Below are positions 58,983-64,000 of a stretch of DNA of 64,000 nucleotides, one piece after another; the stretch's first letter is position 1, and the number at the start of each line of letters is the position of its first letter. The position numbers were made by a program, and so were the translations under genes. The DNA is taken from positions 332,044 to 396,043 of the forward strand of contig PHCB01000006.1 of NCBI GenBank assembly GCA_002842095.1, read 5' to 3'. The DNA comes from a candidate division BRC1 bacterium HGW-BRC1-1. Lineage in GTDB: Bacteria; Sumerlaeota; Sumerlaeia; Sumerlaeales; Sumerlaeaceae. The notes beneath the pieces are model-generated. The model saw only the letters and a program-made list of their open reading frames with translations, made no database searches and had not been told where the DNA came from.

Positions 58983-60061
58983 GCAACGCACCACGCCAAC
59001 ACCACGCTTCGGTTGCGCGCCCGCTCACGCTTGCGAAAGTTGCGATTCCGGTCGGGCTTGGCGCGCTGGTTTGCATCGCACTGGTGCTGCTGGTGCCGCT
59101 GGCGGGAGGTGGCGTGAACCTTCGTGCGGCCCTCGCGGCTGGACCATGGGCCGACACGGGCAATGTGGACGCGCTGATTTTCTGGGGCACCCGCGTGCCG
59201 CGCGTGGTGCTGGGATTGATCGTCGGCGGAAGCCTCGCCCTCACGGGCCTGGTGCTGCAAGCGGTGCTACGCAACCCGCTGGCCGAGCCGTACATCCTGG
59301 GCATCAGCACCGGCGCGTCGCTGGGGCGCTACACCGCGCTGGCGTTGGCGTCGGCGGGGTTGGTCACGTGGCCGCTGTTTTCGCCAGTGCTCTGCTTCGT
59401 GGGGGCGCTTGCACCAATGCTCATTTTGCAAATGCTCGCGGGGCGTCACCGCCGCTTTTCCGCCATCACAATTCTGCTGGGCGGCGTCATGCTGAACGTC
59501 TTTTTCACGTCGCTCATTTTGCTGGTCCAGTTCCTCACCGACTTCACGCAGGTGCGCTCGATGGTGCTCTGGATGATGGGCGCGCTGGACGTGGTGGGCT
59601 GGCGCGAAGTGATGTGGGCCGCACCCGTGGCGCTGGTGTGCGCCGTGGCCATTTTGTTTCAGTCGCGGGCGCTGAACCTGCTCAGCCTGGGCGAAATGAC
59701 AGCAGGTCACCTCGGCATCGACGTGCGACGAACCGTGGCGCGGCTGCTGTGGATCGCCACGTTGCTAACCAGCGTGATGGTGTCGGTCAGCGGACCCATC
59801 GGGTTTGTCGGTCTGCTGGTGCCCCACGGATTGCGGCTGATATTCGGCGCCGACAACCGCCTGCTGGCGCCGCTGTGTGTGGTGTGGGGCGGGGTGTTTC
59901 TGGTCGTGTGCGATTTCATCGGCTGGCGCGGTTTGGCGATGTTGCAAGCCACCGGCCTGGGCGGCGGCTTTGGTGGGGAGATACCGATTGGTGTGGTAAC
60001 CAGCGTGCTGGGCGCCCCGGCGTTTTTGTGGCTGCTGCTAAGGGAGAAGCGCGGGGAGTGA
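58979..60061 (+). CDS. ABC importer permease (BtuC/FecCD family)
   Basis: 360 residues from the ATG overlapping the ATPase stop; the longer frame to 58823 is rejected. About nine to ten helices. RVPRVVLGLIVGGSLALTGLVLQAVLRNPLAEPYILGISTGASLG and GPIGFVGLLVPHGLRLIFG are FecCD hallmarks. With the two genes before it, a complete BtuFDC-type system. No cobalamin riboswitch or TonB gene seen, so the ligand (corrinoid, heme or siderophore) is open. Confidence 0.95.
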   Translation: MSNAPRQHHASVARPLTLAKVAIPVGLGALVCIALVLLVPLAGGGVNLRAALAAGPWADTGNVDALIFWGTRVPRVVLGLIVGGSLALTGLVLQAVLRNPLAEPYILGISTGASLGRYTALALASAGLVTWPLFSPVLCFVGALAPMLILQMLAGRHRRFSAITILLGGVMLNVFFTSLILLVQFLTDFTQVRSMVLWMMGALDVVGWREVMWAAPVALVCAVAILFQSRALNLLSLGEMTAGHLGIDVRRTVARLLWIATLLTSVMVSVSGPIGFVGLLVPHGLRLIFGADNRLLAPLCVVWGGVFLVVCDFIGWRGLAMLQATGLGGGFGGEIPIGVVTSVLGAPAFLWLLLREKRGE

Positions 60062-60067
60062 CGAGGG

Positions 60068-60233
60068 TGGATGGACGATATGGACACTATGGACGAGATG
60101 GACACAATGGACCAGCCGGTGCCAGCAACAGAGCGAACCGGTTAATCGGTGGTTTGGGCCGTTCGTAAATCGCCCCTAAAAAAGTTTTTGTCCATCTCGT
60201 CCATAGTGTCCATTTCGTCCATCTCGTCCATCC
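60068..60233. repeat. ATGGACNNN arrays as inverted arms, overlapping the HAD gene's 3' end
   Basis: Perfect 25-nt inverted repeat at 60080-60104 and 60189-60213 inside larger arrays (60068-60112 and 60189-60233). It lies between the convergent permease and HAD genes; the right arm is translated as the end of the HAD protein. A bidirectional terminator is plausible. Confidence 0.85.
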
Positions 60234-60909
60234 CCACCAATTCCCCCAGCTCCGCTATCACCGCATCCGCATAAGGCGCCAGCCGCTCGCGCGAAAACGT
60301 GTTGGTCACGCCCACCGCGAACATCCCCGCCGCGCGCGCTGCCACCAGACCGTTGATCGAATCCTCCACCACCACGCAATTCACAGGGTCCACGTTCAGG
60401 CGTCGCGCGGCTTCTACAAAAATTTCGGGATCGGGTTTTCCCCGTTCGCATTCTTCGCCCGACACCACGACCTCGAACAACCCGACCAACCCCGCGGCCT
60501 CGAGATTGTGTGCGATTTTCTCCCGTGGTGCCGACGACGCCAGCGCAACCGCCGTGCCCCGCGCGCGCAACGCTTCCAGCACATGCCGCGCTCCCGCAAA
60601 CGCCGGCAATCCACGCGTTTCCGAATGCGCGAAATACAGCTCGCGTTTGCGCGCCTCGAACTGCGCGAGATTCAGCGAACGCCCGTGCATCCTCTCCAGA
60701 TCGCGCACGATGTCGGCATCGGTCAGCCCGCAATAACGCTCATCGTCGGCATCGCTCAGGTCGACTCCCTGCTCGCCCATGGCATCGCGATACGCGCACA
60801 GGCTCACCGGTTCGCTGTCCACCAACACACCGTCGTTATCGAAGATAATCGCTGCCGCGCCATCCGCCGCGCGTCGCGCTGTTTCTGTTGCAGCCGCCTC
60901 TTGCGTCAT
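60142..60909 (-). CDS. HAD-superfamily phosphatase/beta-phosphoglucomutase-like protein
   Basis: 255 residues. Nucleophile motif IIFDNDGVLVDSEP (~21-34), motif II VALASSAPRE and motif III/IV GKPDPEIFVEAARRLNV with VVEDSINGL. Class of small-sugar phosphatases. The last ~30 residues (MDEMDEMDTMDEMDKNF onward) come from the 9-nt repeat, not from the HAD fold. The start overlaps the rseP stop (TAATG). Confidence 0.92.
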   Translation of the reverse strand: MTQEAAATETARRAADGAAAIIFDNDGVLVDSEPVSLCAYRDAMGEQGVDLSDADDERYCGLTDADIVRDLERMHGRSLNLAQFEARKRELYFAHSETRGLPAFAGARHVLEALRARGTAVALASSAPREKIAHNLEAAGLVGLFEVVVSGEECERGKPDPEIFVEAARRLNVDPVNCVVVEDSINGLVAARAAGMFAVGVTNTFSRERLAPYADAVIAELGELVGMDEMDEMDTMDEMDKNFFRGDLRTAQTTD

Positions 60910-62561
60910 TAAAAAATGCGCCAGGCGTTCATCACCACGTCGTTAAACGTGACCAGCAGCGCCAGTCCGATGAGCAGGAAAATGAAAACGTTATACACGC
61001 GCACCATCACCCTGGGGGGAAGCGGTCGCCGGATAACACTCTCGATGGTTGCGAACAGAATGTGCCCGCCATCCAACACCGGCAGCGGCAGCAGATTTGT
61101 CACCGCGAGGATGATGTTGAACAACGCGAACAGCTCGAAGAACCACACCGGCCCCTTTTGCGCCGCGCTATAGGTTTGCTGAGCGATGGCAATGGGTCCG
61201 CCGAGGCTTTCGCGGATCGTCTGGAACGACGACCGGAACAGCAGATTGCCGACCGCATCGAGGTAGCGCACCACCAGCCGCGACGCTTTCCGAACCGCTG
61301 CTTTAGCCGCTGGCACCGCTGACAGTTTGTACAGCTCCGTGGGGGGAGTGCCCCAGCTTACGCCAATTTGTCCGCGCCCCGGAGATTCGGGGTCGTCGCG
61401 CACCGGCACATCGAGGGTCACTTCGTGTTCGCCGGATATCTTGTCGGTGCGTTTCACGGTAATGGGAATCGTGCGCCCCGCGGCGGCACGAATGAGTTCC
61501 GTCGCCACGCCCACGGTTTGCACCGGTTTGCCATCCACCGCCGTCACGGTGTCATACATCATCATCCCGGCCTTGTCGGCGGGGAGGTTCGGCAGAGGGA
61601 GCGCCACGTAGGGGATGAGATGCGGCTCGGCCGCAGCGGACAGCCACATGGGACCCAGCGTTGCGATGGGCGCAGCTTCGCGGGTGGTCAACTTGCCCGC
61701 ATTATCCGACACCGTCACCGCCACGCTGGTGGTGTCGTCATCAAGTAATTTTCCCACCGCGCGGTACAGGTCTTTGCGATCGACCACATCGGTGTCGCCG
61801 ATCTTCACAATCTTCGACCCCGGCTGGGCCGTCAGGGCCGAGTCGAGATGCGACGGCAGTTCCAGCGCCACCTTCGCACCGTCGCGTTCCACGGTCATCG
61901 CGATTAACGGTGACGTTGTCCCGGCATCCTCAAACTTGTTCAGCATGTCGCCATAGTCGCTCACGGGCATACCGTTGATGGCCAGCACCTTGTCGCCGCC
62001 GTGCAGCGGGACTTCCATGCCCGGAGGCATGTCGGACAGGCGGTCAATCAGCGCCGGAGGCGCAGCCGCACGATAATGCCCCACCCAGGCGAGCATGAAA
62101 TACACGAGCACGGCCGTGAGGAAATTGTTGATGCAGCCCGCAGAGAAAATGAGGAACTTCGCCGGCCACGGCTTCGACCGCAACGCGCTCATTTCTTCCA
62201 CCACGGATTCGCTGAGGGTCTCGCGCGGAGGAATCACGCCGGCGGTATCGGTCACGCCCGTGGAGACGGGTTCGGTGGGCTTGTCGGAGGCCTCAGCCTT
62301 CTCGTCATCCTCGGCCAGATATTCTTCCATCTCTTTCGAGTGCATGCCCACGAGCTTCACATAACCGCCGAACGGCAGGATACCGATGGCGTATTCCGTC
62401 TCACCCCATTGACGCTTCCAAATCTTGCGCCCAAATCCGATGGAGAACGTGTCCACCCTCACGCGAAACAGCTTTGCGAATAGGAAATGGCCCAACTCGT
62501 GAACGAAAATAGCCACGCTGAACGTGAAGAGGATAGCGACAATGCCGCGGATGGTTTCCAT
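60909..62561 (-). CDS. rseP: Site-2 intramembrane zinc protease RseP/RasP family
   Basis: 550 residues from ATG 62561. HExxH in IFVHELGHFLFAKLF (~20-32), the second motif NLLPLPVLDGGHILFATIE near 490, and PDZ-like regions between (DKVLAINGMPVSDYGDML; YDTVTAVDGKPVQTV). Longer than the usual ~450 because of an acidic Glu/Asp/Thr-rich insert around 80-125. Regulated cleavage of anti-sigma factors is the known role in other bacteria. Long frame to 62723 is not conserved. Confidence 0.93.
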   Translation of the reverse strand: METIRGIVAILFTFSVAIFVHELGHFLFAKLFRVRVDTFSIGFGRKIWKRQWGETEYAIGILPFGGYVKLVGMHSKEMEEYLAEDDEKAEASDKPTEPVSTGVTDTAGVIPPRETLSESVVEEMSALRSKPWPAKFLIFSAGCINNFLTAVLVYFMLAWVGHYRAAAPPALIDRLSDMPPGMEVPLHGGDKVLAINGMPVSDYGDMLNKFEDAGTTSPLIAMTVERDGAKVALELPSHLDSALTAQPGSKIVKIGDTDVVDRKDLYRAVGKLLDDDTTSVAVTVSDNAGKLTTREAAPIATLGPMWLSAAAEPHLIPYVALPLPNLPADKAGMMMYDTVTAVDGKPVQTVGVATELIRAAAGRTIPITVKRTDKISGEHEVTLDVPVRDDPESPGRGQIGVSWGTPPTELYKLSAVPAAKAAVRKASRLVVRYLDAVGNLLFRSSFQTIRESLGGPIAIAQQTYSAAQKGPVWFFELFALFNIILAVTNLLPLPVLDGGHILFATIESVIRRPLPPRVMVRVYNVFIFLLIGLALLVTFNDVVMNAWRIF

Positions 62562-62801
62562 GAGTAAAACTATATAGCCGCCGCGAATCGCGGAATTCTT
62601 TACAGAGACGGATTCGATTGGTGTGCCCCCCGTCCCATGAACCCGTATGGTCGCAAGACAGGGATATGGAGCCAGCCCTCTGTGGGTGGGGAAAATTCTT
62701 GAGGTCTCGACCACATTACGCAACGTTGCCCGACGATTGATTCACCCGGCGCCCGTGCTGTACCACCTCGCGCTCATTCTAAGTTGCCAAGGAATCCTAC
62801 C

Positions 62802-63740
62802 ATGAAACGATTGCTGCTCGCACCTCTGGCTACCGTGTTGCTGTTCGCTGTCGGAACTACCGGCGCCGCCCCGCAGGACACCACCCAGACAGCTCCGTGG
62901 CGCGACATGCCCTGGGGCGAGTTGGGAGTGGTGGCGCTGAACGCGGCCCCGTATCCCGACGACAGCCGCACCACCGGTTACACCCGCAATGGGGTCGACT
63001 ACCTCCGCGAGGGGCATTACGATGACAGCTCGGTGGCGTTTGCCGTGCCTGCCGGATTTAAGAAAGACGCCACGGTGGACCTGATCGTCACGATGCACGG
63101 CCACGGCAACACGGCAGAAAATTTCACGCTGCAATCCAATGCCGGAGGGTTACTGGAGGCGTCGGGTCGCAACGCGATTTTCGTGGCACCGCAGGGACCA
63201 AAGAACGTGCCCGACAGCGGCGGCGGCAAGTTCGAAAAACCGGGCGGCTTCACCGCCTTTCTGGCCGAGACCATGGCAGTGCTGCGCAAATCTGGCCGCG
63301 TGGCACCCGACGCAAAATTGGGTTCGGTGGCGCTGTGCGGTTACAGCGGCGGCGGGCGGCCCGTGGGGTACATCCTGCGAAACGGCGATTCTGCCGATGC
63401 CATCCGCGAAGTATGGCTGATCGACTGCGCCTACGGGCAGTTGGACGGTCTGTCAAAACTCGCAGCTCGGCCGGAAGCGACCACGAGATTGCGCAGCGTT
63501 TTCACCGAGCATCTGTCGCAGGAAAACATCGAGTTAATGAGCATGATCTGCGCCGGCGGCGGCGAGATAGGCGTGCTGCGCGACCCGGCCACCACGTCCA
63601 CAGCCAGCGATCTGACGGGACCGGACCCGCTGCCCGACGCCATGAAACGCCACAACGCGCTGTTCATCCGCACACAATTGCCCCACGCCATCGATGCGTT
63701 GAGCGTAAGGTACGTGGCGCGGTTTATGGCCGAGCGTTAA
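62802..63740 (+). CDS. Secreted protein with alpha/beta-hydrolase-like motif
   Basis: 312 residues. Signal peptide (RLLLAPLATVLLFAVGTTGA). DLIVTMHGHGNTAENF and CGYSGGGRPVGYIL (nucleophile-elbow-like G-x-S-x-G) suggest a serine hydrolase or esterase; later His and Asp assignments cannot be made confidently. AAGGA is upstream of ATG 62802. Not recognised as a named family. It shares the SGGG motif with the secreted protein at 6482. Confidence 0.7.
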   Translation: MKRLLLAPLATVLLFAVGTTGAAPQDTTQTAPWRDMPWGELGVVALNAAPYPDDSRTTGYTRNGVDYLREGHYDDSSVAFAVPAGFKKDATVDLIVTMHGHGNTAENFTLQSNAGGLLEASGRNAIFVAPQGPKNVPDSGGGKFEKPGGFTAFLAETMAVLRKSGRVAPDAKLGSVALCGYSGGGRPVGYILRNGDSADAIREVWLIDCAYGQLDGLSKLAARPEATTRLRSVFTEHLSQENIELMSMICAGGGEIGVLRDPATTSTASDLTGPDPLPDAMKRHNALFIRTQLPHAIDALSVRYVARFMAER

Positions 63741-63753
63741 GGCTTTCGCTTTT

Positions 63754-63928
63754 CCCGGGAACGCCAATCTCCTGATTGGCGCTTTTAACCTATCGCTGAG
63801 CAAATCGATTCATTAGAATTAAAGACTGTTAAGTTGGCAGAATCCAAAGCGGGCTTTTTCAACCAAAGGATCAGCAGTTATCTTGCTGGCGGTTCGAGCC
63901 AGCCAATCAGGAGATTGGCGTTCCCGGG
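63754..63928. repeat. 27-bp perfect inverted repeat with CGCCAATC hairpins
   Basis: CCCGGGAACGCCAATCTCCT plus GATTGGC at 63754-63780 is repeated as the exact reverse complement at 63902-63928, 121-bp spacer. Each arm is itself a hairpin (CGCCAATC/GATTGGCG). The spacer has no gene. Same element as 12916-12948. Confidence 0.88.
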
Positions 63929-63935
63929 AAAACCA

Positions 63936-63955
63936 GTCAGACAGGAACGTCTGCC
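63936..63955. repeat. GCAGACA palindrome, intergenic copy
   Basis: CAGACA, GGAA, CGTCTG: imperfect relative of the palindromes at 13327 and 35812, just outside the right arm of the 27-bp inverted repeat. Confidence 0.7.
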
Positions 63956-63970
63956 TCACTCTCGCCCGCC

Positions 63971-64000
63971 TTACACGCTGGCTTTCAGCTTCTCGGCGTT
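63971..64000 (-). CDS. 3' end of an unidentified gene
   Basis: Minus-strand codons read NAEKLKASV then TAA at 63971-63973, in the orientation of a gene entering from beyond the window. Nine residues cannot be assigned. Confidence 0.4.
   Translation of the reverse strand, partial: NAEKLKASV

Noticed and set aside
60062-60141. TGGAC array considered as a coding MDEMD-type protein on the plus strand
   Set aside because: Downstream of the permease stop with no start; it is better explained as the left arm of the inverted repeat.

Overview
The window is a GC-rich, densely coded bacterial chromosome segment with about 50 protein genes, one tRNA, one amino-acid-controlled leader and an unusually large set of short repeats. 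The lineage cannot be fixed from sequence alone. A two-subunit 2-oxoacid:ferredoxin oxidoreductase, an archaeal-type MtaB-like methylthiotransferase, a pseudopilin of the 'FTLIELLIVVAIIAILAAIA' type, a DUF6259 glycosidase, Kdo and dTDP-sugar genes (Gram-negative envelope) and 8- and 9-nt repeat arrays fit an environmental lineage near Sumerlaeota, Hydrogenedentota or the PVC group. That placement is inference.

Layout. 1-2365 (minus): OsmC, a frameshifted GT39-like membrane protein and pyrH, joined by two ATGA overlaps. 2.6-6.3 kb: an undecaprenyl-phosphate sugar transferase facing prmC and mtaB across a perfect hairpin. 6.5-12.9 kb: a secreted protein, korAB, then a complete branched-chain attenuator (33-codon leader peptide plus terminator) ahead of ilvBN. 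13-15.1 kb: GH28-like beta-helix enzyme and rnhA. 15.2-24.7 kb: mixed accessory genes (DinB-like, methyltransferase, CurA-like reductase, lipoprotein, secreted protein, GT39-like, PAP2, metallophosphoesterase). 24.9-37.4 kb: a four-PAS/GAF/HD-GYP protein, methyltransferase, a DUF3142/large exported protein pair, two Cys-rich exported peptides, DoxX, tRNA-Ser(GCU) and an orphan phage-type terminase. 37.4-44.9 kb: pseudopilin, GT-B glycosyltransferase, Nfu-N protein, a DprE2/DprE1-like pair, a soluble histidine kinase and a CNNM/CorC protein. 45-52.9 kb: a four-gene catabolic operon (AGE-like, M20 peptidase, Gfo/Idh/MocA, class III aminotransferase) divergent from a DUF6259 glycosidase. 53.2-64 kb: groES-groEL, kdsB-rmlA-BtuF/D/C-like ABC importer, HAD phosphatase-rseP, and a secreted hydrolase-like protein.

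Common themes. Many gene pairs are coupled by 4-nt stop/start overlaps. Spacers carry several repeat classes: (i) 8-nt CAAAG-type arrays, often as inverted arms; (ii) three 9-nt families with six fixed and three variable bases (ATGGACNNN, ATGGGANNN, TCTGACNNN); (iii) small GCAGACA-N4-TGTCTGC palindromes, two of them inside genes; (iv) three copies of a 230-390-bp MITE-like element with terminal inverted repeats and an internal 11-bp minisatellite; (v) 26-27-bp long-range inverted repeats.

The strongest candidates for follow-up are the ilvBN attenuator, which resembles enterobacterial ivbL although the neighbourhood is not enterobacterial, the 9-nt '6+3' repeats, and the MITE-like family.
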